Assembly: GCF_900112595.1 (NCBI RefSeq)
Contig: NZ_FOMI01000007.1
Coordinates: 76,078 to 140,077 of the forward strand
Direction of reading: 5' to 3'
Source: Algibacter pectinivorans
Lineage (GTDB): Bacteria; Bacteroidota; Bacteroidia; Flavobacteriales; Flavobacteriaceae
DNA length: 64,000 bases
Position numbers and translations under genes: made by a program. Each line of letters begins with the position of its first letter. Position 1 is the stretch's first letter. The notes beneath the pieces were generated by a model. That model was not told where the DNA came from, made no database searches, and was given only the letters and a program-made list of their open reading frames with translations. Positions 10,367 through 22,240 of this stretch are shown here, one piece after another.

Positions 10367-11788
10367 TTACTCCATAACAAAGTACTCTACGTCAAAACGT
10401 GTTTTATGCATTAACTGCTCAATCTTCTTTACTATTTCTGGATACATCTTGGCTACATTATTTGTCTCTCCTTTATCTACAGTTAGATCATAAAGTTCTA
10501 ATCTAGCTTTTGGATTTTTAGCTATACCTTGTCTTACTGCTTTCCACTTACCCATTCTAAGAGCCTGACTTTCAAAGGCGTTTCTTTTTTTAGGGTCGTC
10601 TCCCACTTTCCATCCATAATTATATTTAAAAAATTCCCAATAAAGAAAATCATGTTCTTTTTGCTCTTTCCCTTGTAACTCATTTACAAAAGATATACCA
10701 TCTATATTTTTAGGAGTTTCTATACCGGCAATATCGCAAGCAGTAGGTAAAAAATCTGAAAAATCGGACACTAAATTACTTGTTGTACCAGGCTTAATAT
10801 TACTTGGCCAACGCACAATCATTGGTGCTTTTATTCCGCCCTCGTAAAGGTCCCTTTTAAACCCTTTAGATGGTCCATTACTATCGTAATACTTATTTAC
10901 ATTTGGAGTAGGCCCATTGTCACTTGAAAATATTATTATAGTATTTTCATCTATATTATAAGCTTTAAGCTGGTTAATAATTTTTCCAATATCACTATCC
11001 ATCCTTGTAATCATTGCTGCATAATTTTTAATAGGTTGCGGCATGTCCAAATCTGTATAAGGTGCATCATCTGGTACTTGATACTTTCCATGCGGAATGG
11101 TGTATGGCAAGTATAAAAAGAAGGGGGATTCTTTATGTTCTTTAATAAAGTTTAAGGCTTTTCCCGTAAAAAGATCATGACTATATTGTAATTCTTGATT
11201 GTTAGCATTTTTTTCTAACACGTATTTTTCTTCATTTTCCCATAAATAATTTGGATAATATTCATGTGCATTTCGTTGATCTAGATAACAAAAGGAATAA
11301 TCAAAACCTTGGCTATTTGGGCCTCCTACCGATTTTGGACCTCCTAATCCCCATTTACCAATTACTCCCGTATTATACCCCCCTTTATTAAGTAATTTTG
11401 CTACGGTTATAGTGTTTTCTGGAATAGCTAAATTCCCCTCTTCTTGTATTGAAAAATTACCTCTAATATATGCATGAGCGGTATTTAACCCAGTCATTAA
11501 TACGCCTCTTGATGGTGCACATACCGTACTACCAGAATAATGTTCTGTAAAACGTATGCCTTCGCTTGCCATCCTATCTAAAACAGGAGTTTTAATAATT
11601 TTTTGTCCATAAGACCCCAAATCTCCATATCCCATATCGTCGGCAAGGATATAAATAATATTTGGTTTACTTAGTGCTTGCTTATTATCCTTTTCAGAGG
11701 TAGTCATCTTACAAGACTGGCAAAAAACAACCATTAAAACTAAGATTGCATTTATGCTTTTTGTTTTATTTTTTATGTAAATATTCAT
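10367..11788 (-). CDS. S1-family (type I) sulfatase, lipoprotein
   Basis: This is a formylglycine-dependent sulfatase that would remove sulfate esters from a polysaccharide or oligosaccharide. I choose the ATG at 11788 (473 residues), because the longer frame uses TTG and the ATG leads into a lipoprotein signal ending VFCQSC. The metal-binding PNIIYILADDMGYGDLG and the modification motif VCAPSRGVLMTGL (C-x-P-S-R, canonical, Cys converted to formylglycine) are present. GVIGKWGLG, the central SSDNGP metal motif and a C-terminal RMGKWKAVRQG segment follow. Length and motif order are normal. The maturase (anSME) gene is not in the window. The SulfAtlas subfamily, and so the substrate, cannot be set by eye. 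It lies 16 bases upstream of the toroid gene and follows a second sulfatase. Confidence 0.93.
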   Translation of the reverse strand: MNIYIKNKTKSINAILVLMVVFCQSCKMTTSEKDNKQALSKPNIIYILADDMGYGDLGSYGQKIIKTPVLDRMASEGIRFTEHYSGSTVCAPSRGVLMTGLNTAHAYIRGNFSIQEEGNLAIPENTITVAKLLNKGGYNTGVIGKWGLGGPKSVGGPNSQGFDYSFCYLDQRNAHEYYPNYLWENEEKYVLEKNANNQELQYSHDLFTGKALNFIKEHKESPFFLYLPYTIPHGKYQVPDDAPYTDLDMPQPIKNYAAMITRMDSDIGKIINQLKAYNIDENTIIIFSSDNGPTPNVNKYYDSNGPSKGFKRDLYEGGIKAPMIVRWPSNIKPGTTSNLVSDFSDFLPTACDIAGIETPKNIDGISFVNELQGKEQKEHDFLYWEFFKYNYGWKVGDDPKKRNAFESQALRMGKWKAVRQGIAKNPKARLELYDLTVDKGETNNVAKMYPEIVKKIEQLMHKTRFDVEYFVME

Positions 11789-11889
11789 TTTTGTTTTTTT
11801 GTTTGGTAATAAATTAATTATAGAAAGAATTAACTTTAAACTAAAACAAGGCAAACGCTAAGTGGATATAGGTTTACATTGTTTTAATA

Positions 11890-13365
11890 TTACATGCCAT
11901 CATCCCCTAATAAGGTCGCTTTCCAATATTCTAAATAATCTTCATCTGATATATTTTCAGATAGACCTTTGGCCTCCATTTTCTCTTTAAATTTGCCCTC
12001 CATAAGTTTAGCCGCAAAAGTTATTTCCTGGGGGTTTTCAGGATATGTTCCGAGGTCTACTTTTTCTAACCATTTATTTAGCTCTTTTTTTAGTTCATTT
12101 TTTTCAGCGCTATATTTTTTAGAATCGGCTAAGTTATTTAACTCAAAAGGATCTGCAATTAAATCATAAAATTCTTCTGAAGGTCTGTAATTGCTAAAAA
12201 ACCGAGCTTGTTCCTTATTAAGTTCTCCTTTTTCAAACATAACTTGCATTAGTGTTAAAACAGGGTAAAAATTCTTTTTGTAGGCATTAAACTGAGTGTA
12301 TGGCCTATCAGTATAAAAATTTCTAATATATTTAAATTTTTCACTTCTTATCATACGAATTCTATCTACTGTTTCGTCCCTACGATCTCTCATACTGTAA
12401 ACAAAATTGCGTTTAAAATCATTATTTAAAAAATCATGCCCTTGAATATATTTGGGAATAGGTAGATTAGCTATTTTTAAACTAGTAGGTGCCAAATCTA
12501 AATTATTAATTAATTGATCATTTACTGTCCCTGGTTTAATTTTTTCAGGCCAGCGGACTATAAGTGGTGTATTAATACCCGAATCGTACAAAAATTGTTT
12601 TGATCTTACCATTGGTCTTCCTTGATCCCCAAGAAAAAACACTACAGTATTTTTAGAGAGTCCTTGCTTGTCTAGTCTATTTAGTATTTCGCCAACTTCT
12701 TTATCAACATATTGAACCGTTTCTAAATACATAGCCCAATCCTTCTTAGCAATGGGATGGTTAATATAATAAGGTGGCAGTTTTACATAATTGGGGTTTA
12801 TAGGATGTACTGAATCCTCTAAAAATGGTCTGTGAGGGTAAGAGATTTGTATTTGAGAGAAAAACGGCTGTTCTTTTTCTCTATTTTCCCATGATGCGCC
12901 ATTAAAAAGGTTTTCTTTAGAATGAATAAAATTGTAATCTGTTTTACCCTTATTGGTCACATAATACCCTGCTTGTTTAAAATATTCGCTAATTGGTTTT
13001 ACTGGGTTTGGTAATGAATCTTTAAACTGCTTACGGTGTTGGTGGCAATCAATACTTACAGGGTACATACCTGTTATCATAGAGGAACGACTTACCGAGC
13101 AAACTGCAGCTACTGTAAACATATTAGTGTAACGTGCTCCTTGAGAGGCGAGTTTATCTATATTAGGAGTATGAATTAAATTGTTTCCATAACACCCTAA
13201 ATCAACACCTAAATCGTCTGCAATAATCCATAAAATATTTGGTTGATTTTGCGATGTTTTATCATATTTAGTTAAGTCATTGCTACTTTTACTAGAATTT
13301 GTATTTAAGCATGAAACCATTGTAAATAAAATTCCTATTTTTAAATATTTAAATAGTTTAGGCAT
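11890..13365 (-). CDS. S1-family sulfatase with unusual C-S-V-S-R motif, lipoprotein
   Basis: This is a second type I sulfatase. I prefer the ATG at 13365 (491 residues) over a GTG at 13404 because it gives a compact lipoprotein signal, MPKLFKYLKIGILFTMVSC. Metal-binding PNILWIIADDLGVDLGCYGN and the activation motif AAVCSVSRSSMITGMYP are visible. In that motif the third position is Val where most sulfatases have Pro or Ala. PHRPF and FFLGDQGRP motifs provide further active-site residues. The overall layout recalls sulfamidase-like S1 enzymes more than arylsulfatases, but I would not fix a subfamily. The GTG start would overlap the end of the GH2 gene by 11 bases; with the ATG there is a 28-base gap. 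The tight spacing indicates one transcript with the GH2 gene. Confidence 0.9.
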   Translation of the reverse strand: MPKLFKYLKIGILFTMVSCLNTNSSKSSNDLTKYDKTSQNQPNILWIIADDLGVDLGCYGNNLIHTPNIDKLASQGARYTNMFTVAAVCSVSRSSMITGMYPVSIDCHQHRKQFKDSLPNPVKPISEYFKQAGYYVTNKGKTDYNFIHSKENLFNGASWENREKEQPFFSQIQISYPHRPFLEDSVHPINPNYVKLPPYYINHPIAKKDWAMYLETVQYVDKEVGEILNRLDKQGLSKNTVVFFLGDQGRPMVRSKQFLYDSGINTPLIVRWPEKIKPGTVNDQLINNLDLAPTSLKIANLPIPKYIQGHDFLNNDFKRNFVYSMRDRRDETVDRIRMIRSEKFKYIRNFYTDRPYTQFNAYKKNFYPVLTLMQVMFEKGELNKEQARFFSNYRPSEEFYDLIADPFELNNLADSKKYSAEKNELKKELNKWLEKVDLGTYPENPQEITFAAKLMEGKFKEKMEAKGLSENISDEDYLEYWKATLLGDDGM

Positions 13366-13393
13366 AATAAGTTTAGTTGATTTTAATTGAGTT

Positions 13394-16588
<3,195 letters not shown>

Positions 16589-17324
16589 TTAACTTAAATC
16601 ACTGTGATTTTTTGGTTACAAATAAGGCAACAATTAGCTAAATTATATCTCTATTATGGTTTAAAAATTATAAACGTGATTTAAATTATTTTTTAAAATT
16701 AGCTTAAATCCGTATAAAGGGTTTTACTATTTGTTTAATTATTATTGCTTTTAATAAGCCCCGTAATATAAATATCAAATATATAATTAGCTTAACAAAT
16801 AAATGAGGTCAAATAATGCATTTCGCAGGGGGTATAAATCAAAGTGAGACCATATTTGTTAAATTAATTTTTTCAGTTCAATAAAGAAAAATTATATGGC
16901 TTTTTCAGATAAAAACTTTAATAAAACTAAAATATATTTCTACTCACTAATAATTATGTCGTTAATTACTTTTTTTCAATTATAGCCAAAATCAATAAAT
17001 ATTAGATTAAATGGGTTTATGAAGTTGAATTAAAAAATAGAAATTTGTAAACTCCCTACACAGCCTTTAATATTATAACCTCTGTTATAACTTGAATATT
17101 ACACCTTAATCTGTTTTTTTATAAGAACAAACAAAAGCAATTATTACCCAAACATTACTGTATTTTCGGAAATTGAAATTATGATTAGTAACACTACACT
17201 TTTACTAAGCAGTAATTATTTTATATAATTTAAATATCGCTTTGAGGCCGTTTAAATATAGTATTGAAACACCAATAAAAAGAAAGGCCAAAAAAAAAGA
17301 CAAAAATAAAATCTTAAAAAATTT

Positions 17325-17347
17325 TTATTTAGAATGATTCTTGATAA
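17325..17347 (+). promoter_or_regulatory. Fur-like iron box 1
   Basis: The sequence is an inverted repeat around G17336: TTATTTAGAAT, G, ATTCTTGATAA. It matches the symmetric pattern TTATTTAGAAT-n-ATTCTAAATAA at all but two positions. That pattern is what I recall for Fur-type boxes in flavobacteria, not something I could look up. Its right edge overlaps a consensus -7 element, which fits repression of the downstream operon when iron is plentiful. Confidence 0.55.
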
Positions 17348-17352
17348 ATTTG
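17345..17352 (+). promoter_or_regulatory. Candidate -7 promoter element of the ankyrin/DUF2271/PepSY operon
   Basis: TAAATTTG is an exact match to the Bacteroidetes -7 consensus TAnnTTTG. The expected -33 region (about 17321-17324) is T-rich but lacks a clean TTTG. It sits between the two Fur-like boxes, and the implied leader is about 220 bases. Confidence 0.45.
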
Positions 17353-17364
17353 CTGAGATTAAAT

Positions 17365-17387
17365 TTATTTTTAATGAGTCTAAATAA
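17365..17387 (+). promoter_or_regulatory. Fur-like iron box 2
   Basis: TTATTTTTAATG followed by AGTCTAAATAA matches the same 23-base symmetric pattern at 20 positions. Its centre is 40 bases from the centre of box 1, close to four helical turns. It covers the likely transcription start, so binding here would block initiation. Confidence 0.5.
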
Positions 17388-17574
17388 AAACAAGTAGTTT
17401 TAACAACTACACTTATTACAATACAAACCATCAGTCGTGAGACAAAAAAAAAGAAAATTGCAAATTATTTTATTGTAACACAAGAGTCTAAACTTTTAAT
17501 AAAAATTTAAAATAAAACATTTTACATCTAATAAATTAATAACAAAATTTTAAAAACACCCATATAATAAAAAT

Positions 17575-19068
17575 ATGACTAAATTAATCCCCCTAGTATG
17601 CTCAATATTATACACATTAAATGTGCTAGCACAAGATGACAATATATTGAGAGATAGAAAATTTTGGGCAAAAAACCCCAATTTAGAAACCATTAAACAA
17701 ACGGTTAACGCTGGACACAGTCCTACACAACTAACATCTTCTGGTTTTGATGCCGTTACCAGTAGTATTTTTGCAAAGGCAAATATTGATATTGTAAAAT
17801 ATTTATTAAGCTTTAAAGAGAATAAACCCAATAAATTAACCCACGACGGACGTACATATCTATTTTGGGCGGCCTATTCTGGTAATTTAGAGCTTGTAAA
17901 TTATTTATTAAACCATGGCGCACGTGTTGATATTATTGACGATAAAGGAAATTCACCTTTAATTTTCACCGCAGCCGCAGGAGAAACAAATACTAAAATT
18001 TACGATGCTTTAATTTCAAAAGGTGCAAATGTTAAATATGAAACTAATAAAAATGGAGCAAATGCCCTTTTATTATTAATCCCTAAATTATCAGATTTTG
18101 AAATCGTTGAATATTTTGAGTCTAAAGGCATTAGCTTAAAAAGTAAAGATAATTACGGTAATGGTGTATTTAACTATACGGCACAAACTGGTAATATTAA
18201 AATGTTAAAAAAACTAGTTGCAAAAGGCATTGCTTATAACACCGTAAATACAGAAGGTGGAAATGCCTTTATCTTTGCAAGTCAAGGCAGCCGAAGACAT
18301 TCAAACGGTATAGATGTTTATAATTATTTAGAAAGCCTGGGTATTAATCCAAATATAACAACTACCGAAGGAAAAAACCCTTTAATTAATGTTGCTTCAA
18401 ACACTAAAGACACCGGAATAATTGATTACTTTATAAAAAAAGGATTAAACCCTAATGCTGCAGATAAAGATGGTAACACTCCCTTTTTAAAAGCAGCACA
18501 ATCTAATAACCTAGAAATATTACAATATCTATTTAAATTAACTAAAGACATCAATTTAGTTAATAATGATGGGCAATCTGCCTTAACTTTAGCTGTACAG
18601 TATAATAAACTAGAAATAGTTAATTATTTATTAGCACAGAAAGCTAATGCCCAAATAGTAGATAACAAAGGAAATAATTTAGCATACTATTTAGTAAATG
18701 CTTACGTACCTAGAGATAAAGCGAATTTTTATAAAAAAGGTAAATTACTTACCGATAATAATGTAGATTTTTCAGCCATACAATCAGGTAATAATACGCT
18801 TTATCAAATAGCCATTGAAAAATTAGATTTAGAACTACTTAAATTTTTAGAACCCTTAAAAATAGACATTAATGTTATTAACAACGACGGATTGTCTGTA
18901 TTGCACCTAGCAGCCATGAAATCTAAAGATGATTCCATTTTAAAATATCTATTAGAGCAAGGTGCCAATAAAAAGGCATTAACAGAATTTGACGAATCGG
19001 TTTATGATTTAGCACAAGAAAACGAACTTATTAAAGCTAACGCTATAAATATTACTTTCTTAAAATAA
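17575..19068 (+). CDS. Exported ankyrin-repeat protein
   Basis: This 497-residue protein begins with a cleavable signal peptide (SILYTLNVLAQ), so it acts in the periplasm or is secreted. The rest is nearly all ankyrin repeats, about ten, such as DGRTYLFWAAYSGNLELVNY, DGNTPFLKAAQSNNLEILQY and DGLSVLHLAAMKSKDDSILK. Ankyrin arrays bind proteins and have no catalytic residues; none are seen here. It is the first gene of an operon, six bases before the DUF2271 gene and upstream of a membrane flavo-haem reductase, so I infer a scaffold or receptor role in that redox system. A tandem iron-box region precedes it. Repeat identity is secure; its partner is unknown. Confidence 0.88.
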   Translation: MTKLIPLVCSILYTLNVLAQDDNILRDRKFWAKNPNLETIKQTVNAGHSPTQLTSSGFDAVTSSIFAKANIDIVKYLLSFKENKPNKLTHDGRTYLFWAAYSGNLELVNYLLNHGARVDIIDDKGNSPLIFTAAAGETNTKIYDALISKGANVKYETNKNGANALLLLIPKLSDFEIVEYFESKGISLKSKDNYGNGVFNYTAQTGNIKMLKKLVAKGIAYNTVNTEGGNAFIFASQGSRRHSNGIDVYNYLESLGINPNITTTEGKNPLINVASNTKDTGIIDYFIKKGLNPNAADKDGNTPFLKAAQSNNLEILQYLFKLTKDINLVNNDGQSALTLAVQYNKLEIVNYLLAQKANAQIVDNKGNNLAYYLVNAYVPRDKANFYKKGKLLTDNNVDFSAIQSGNNTLYQIAIEKLDLELLKFLEPLKIDINVINNDGLSVLHLAAMKSKDDSILKYLLEQGANKKALTEFDESVYDLAQENELIKANAINITFLK

Positions 19069-19074
19069 TTTAAT

Positions 19075-19569
19075 ATGAAAACCCTTTTTAAACAAACCAA
19101 ATACATTACCATACTATCCCTTTTATTAGTTACTTTTTTAGCTTTTACAGCTAAACCTAACACCTATAAATGTATGGTACAAATGATTAATTATAATGGT
19201 GAAGGCGCTTATGTGGTTATATCACTAATAAATCCAGAAGGAACGTATGAAAAAACACTTTATGTACAAGGCGATGATGATGAATGGTACCACGATATAG
19301 CAGAATGGTGGCGTTTTTACGGTAAAACCAAAACAGACATAGATGCTATTACAGGTGCTACAATTGGCGGAGGTGAGCGCGCTATAAATGTTATTGAAAT
19401 AGAACCAGATAAAATTAACACAGGTTATAGTTTAAGGTTTGAAACTGCTGTTGAAGACAAAGAATATTTCATTAAAGATGTAGAATTCCCATTAACTACC
19501 CAAAACATAAAGCTTAAACACGAAGGTAAAGGATATATAAGATACATACGTATGATGCCTCAAAATTAA
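19075..19569 (+). CDS. DUF2271-type periplasmic protein with flavinylation-like motif
   Basis: This 164-residue protein has an N-terminal hydrophobic export segment (residues 11-26, ILSLLLVTFLAFTA). Residues 90-96 read DAITGAT, matching the D-x-x-[S/T]-G-A-T sequence in which ApbE-type transferases link FMN covalently to the final Thr in RnfG and NqrC proteins. That would be Thr96 here. The surrounding fold, with AYVVISLINPEGTYEKTLYV and a WYHDIAEWWR segment before the motif, fits my recollection of DUF2271. It lies between the exported ankyrin gene and a PepSY-flavodoxin-reductase gene, so a periplasmic electron acceptor or carrier role is likely. No apbE gene is in this window. Family assignment is from memory, without a domain search. 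Confidence 0.72.
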   Translation: MKTLFKQTKYITILSLLLVTFLAFTAKPNTYKCMVQMINYNGEGAYVVISLINPEGTYEKTLYVQGDDDEWYHDIAEWWRFYGKTKTDIDAITGATIGGGERAINVIEIEPDKINTGYSLRFETAVEDKEYFIKDVEFPLTTQNIKLKHEGKGYIRYIRMMPQN

Positions 19570-19687
19570 GAACAAACCTCTTTAATGTCTTGCCCTTGCT
19601 TTATAATTCTAAGGCGATACATTAAAAATTTTTATTACCAAAAATCTTAAAAAACGCTTTGCTAAAAGTTATACAAATATTCCTGTA

Positions 19688-21871
19688 ATGACGATTTCTA
19701 TTTGGAGACTTAGCCACCTTATTTTAGCTATTTCCTCTTCATTATTTATAATTCTAGCTGCTTTAACCGGTACAATCTTAGCATTCGAACCAATTTCGAA
19801 TAAGCTAGAGCCGTTTGCCGTAAAAAATGCTTCAGCACTTAGTCTTTCTAGCACTATAGAAAATCTAAAAAACGAATACGATGAAATTATTAATATAGAA
19901 ATTGATAAAAATAATTTTATAACAGCCTCGGTAGTAACAAAACAAGGGCAAAGTGATAGTTTTTATCTTAATCCGTTTACAGCTAAAAAAATTGGAAACA
20001 CAATCGAAAAGGCACCTATTTTTCGTTTTACTACCAACCTTCATAGATCGTTATTTTTAAAATCTACCGGACGTGCGATAGTTGGTATAGTTTCCTTTGT
20101 ATTGTTTTTAATGGCTATAACTGGCATTATTTTAATTGCAAAACGACAAGGTAGTCTTAAGGATTTTTTTTCAAAAACTATAAAAGAAGATTTTAACCAA
20201 TACTATCATGTTCTTTTAGGTAAATACACTTTAATACCAATAATAATAGTTACTCTTACCGGTGTTTTTTTGTCTTTGGAAAGGTTTTCATTTTTACCCG
20301 AAAGTAAAACCCCTCACATTAAACAACAACAAACCTCAATTAGTACACCAAACACCGAAAGTTTTAATATTTTCAACACCTTAACTTTAGGGGATATAAA
20401 AGGGGTTGAATTTCCTTTTTCTGATGATATTGAAGATTATTTCATTATAAAATTACATGATAAAGAACTTTATGTAAACCAATATAATGGACAAATAGTA
20501 AGCGAAAAACTAGATAATTTTAAAGCTCTTGCTACGCATTGGAGCTTAGTTTTACATACTGGGCAAGGGTCTATCTTATGGTCTATCTTACTACTGTTAA
20601 CTAGTATTAGCATTTTATTTTTTGTGTATTCGGGGTTTTCTATGGCCTTAACAAGAAAAAATAACACTATAAAAATTAAAAATACTTTTAATAAAAATTC
20701 TGCCGAATATATAATTCTCGTAGGTTCTGAAACCGGAAGTACTTTTAAATTTGCTAAACTACTTTTTAACGCTTTATTGGCTTTAGGAAAATCTGTTTAC
20801 ATTTCGGAGTTAAACCAATATACTACCTATAAAAAAGCTACAAACCTATTGGTACTCACCTCAACGTATGGTGAAGGTAATGCTCCTGATAATGCTAAAT
20901 ATTTTGAAAAACTTATACAAGATACGCCACAAGAAAACACACTGCAATATGCTGTAGTTGGTTTTGGTTCTTTAGCGTACAAAGGTTTTTGTAAATACGC
21001 TATACTGGTAGATGGTCTGCTTCAACAACATAAAAAATGTACACCTAGCTTAACACTACATAAAATAAATAATAAATCGTTTACAGAGTTTAAAAATTGG
21101 GCAGATACTTGGGCTAAAAGTAAAAATTTAGCACTTCAAGTAAACCAGCCTAAAAACGAACCTAAACAAAAAATAACACCTTTTAAAGTAGTTACCCGCA
21201 TCAACTTAAATAGTGATTATTCATTTTTACTAGAAATACAACCTTTAAAAAAAATAGCTTTTAAGTCTGGAGATTTGCTTTCCATAACTCCTAAAAACGA
21301 AACAGTAGCAAGACAATATTCCATTGGTAAAACAGGTAAAACTATTTTATTAAGTATAAAAAAACATGAGTTTGGGGTATGCTCTAACTATTTAAACAAT
21401 TTAAAATTAAACGATATGTTATCTGCCAATATTGAACAAAACACAGCCTTTCATTTTCCTAAATCGGCAAAGGAAGTTATAATGATTTCTAATGGTACAG
21501 GAATTGCCCCATTTTTAGGTATGATTACAGATGAAAATTTAAAACATTCTAAAAACTATTTATTTTGGGGAGGACGAACAAATGCGTCTTACAAAATGTA
21601 CTCCAAATATATAGATGATGCTTTTTATAATAAAAAGCTATCTGGTGTTTATTTAAGTTTTTCGCAAGGCGAAAGTCAAAAAAAGTATGTTCAAAATGCG
21701 TTGATGGAAAAAGAAGATTTAGTTTCTAAAGTTTTAAAAAACAACGGTATTGTAATGATTTGCGGTTCGGTTGCCATGCAAAATGGAGTTTTAAAAACAT
21801 TAGAGCATATTTCAAGAGATAAACTTAATACACCGCTAAACATGAAACTTATAAAAACTGACTGCTACTAA
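19688..21871 (+). CDS. PepSY-TM / flavodoxin / ferredoxin-NADP reductase fusion (transmembrane reductase)
   Basis: This 727-residue protein joins a membrane electron-transfer module to a cytoplasmic flavoreductase. Four membrane helices lie near residues 10-32, 125-150, 172-200 and 291-320, with PepSY segments between them. Conserved His residues (RLSHL, NLHRSL, YYHVLLGKY, HWSLVLHTGQG) are suited to haem ligation. A flavodoxin domain starts near 345 (VGSETGSTFKFAK, STYGEGNAPDNAKYF). The C-terminal reductase has the FAD motif RQYSIG and the NAD(P) motif ISNGTGIAPFLGMI. The expected flow is NAD(P)H to FAD to FMN to haem and on to the periplasm, as in ferrisiderophore and similar PepSY reductases. 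The adjacent DUF2271 protein is the likely partner, and upstream iron boxes support an iron role. The final acceptor is not shown by sequence. Confidence 0.9.
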   Translation: MTISIWRLSHLILAISSSLFIILAALTGTILAFEPISNKLEPFAVKNASALSLSSTIENLKNEYDEIINIEIDKNNFITASVVTKQGQSDSFYLNPFTAKKIGNTIEKAPIFRFTTNLHRSLFLKSTGRAIVGIVSFVLFLMAITGIILIAKRQGSLKDFFSKTIKEDFNQYYHVLLGKYTLIPIIIVTLTGVFLSLERFSFLPESKTPHIKQQQTSISTPNTESFNIFNTLTLGDIKGVEFPFSDDIEDYFIIKLHDKELYVNQYNGQIVSEKLDNFKALATHWSLVLHTGQGSILWSILLLLTSISILFFVYSGFSMALTRKNNTIKIKNTFNKNSAEYIILVGSETGSTFKFAKLLFNALLALGKSVYISELNQYTTYKKATNLLVLTSTYGEGNAPDNAKYFEKLIQDTPQENTLQYAVVGFGSLAYKGFCKYAILVDGLLQQHKKCTPSLTLHKINNKSFTEFKNWADTWAKSKNLALQVNQPKNEPKQKITPFKVVTRINLNSDYSFLLEIQPLKKIAFKSGDLLSITPKNETVARQYSIGKTGKTILLSIKKHEFGVCSNYLNNLKLNDMLSANIEQNTAFHFPKSAKEVIMISNGTGIAPFLGMITDENLKHSKNYLFWGGRTNASYKMYSKYIDDAFYNKKLSGVYLSFSQGESQKKYVQNALMEKEDLVSKVLKNNGIVMICGSVAMQNGVLKTLEHISRDKLNTPLNMKLIKTDCY

Positions 21872-21881
21872 AACCAAAAGT

Positions 21882-22238
21882 ATGTGTACTAAAATTAAAA
21901 TCATATCAAAAGTAAAAAGTGGAGAATTGTATTTATGTCGTGATTGCCATGTTTATCATCTAGAATTTAATAATATTTATTTAGAGTTTAATGCCAAAGA
22001 ATTTAAACAATTTAAAAACTTTATTCTGGATCTTGAAATTGAATATTGGGAACATAAATATGCATCGGCAAGAGTAAAACGCAAAATACCCATTCCATCT
22101 ATGCAACAAAACCTTGTTTTAATGTTTAACAGAGAGGAAATCAAAGAATTAAAATCCCTTTTTACGAATACCACAAACAGTACTTTTACAAGAGATTTAA
22201 AAACAAAAGATATAGATTATACACTAATATTAAATTAA
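21882..22238 (+). CDS. Small CxxC protein, possibly DUF6686-like
   Basis: This 118-residue soluble protein has no signal peptide. Residues around 19-22 form CRDC in GELYLCRDCHVYHLEF, a pattern that could hold a metal or a disulfide. The rest is a short alpha/beta sequence with LEFNAKEFKQFKNFILDLE. It begins 10 bases after the PepSY reductase and ends two bases before a related gene, so it belongs to the same operon. I recall similar short Bacteroidetes proteins annotated as DUF6686 beside iron genes, but I am not certain of the number. No function can be assigned. Confidence 0.7.
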   Translation: MCTKIKIISKVKSGELYLCRDCHVYHLEFNNIYLEFNAKEFKQFKNFILDLEIEYWEHKYASARVKRKIPIPSMQQNLVLMFNREEIKELKSLFTNTTNSTFTRDLKTKDIDYTLILN

Positions 22239-22240
22239 AC

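Noticed and set aside
17073-17090. Operator for the PepSY operon at the TTATAAC/GTTATAA dyad
   Set aside because: It lies about 270 bases upstream of the likely promoter and is short enough to arise by chance in A+T-rich DNA.
17550-17831. 93-residue minus-strand frame overlapping the ankyrin gene start
   Set aside because: It lies antisense to a signal-peptide-bearing gene with good codon use and has no domain; a shadow frame.
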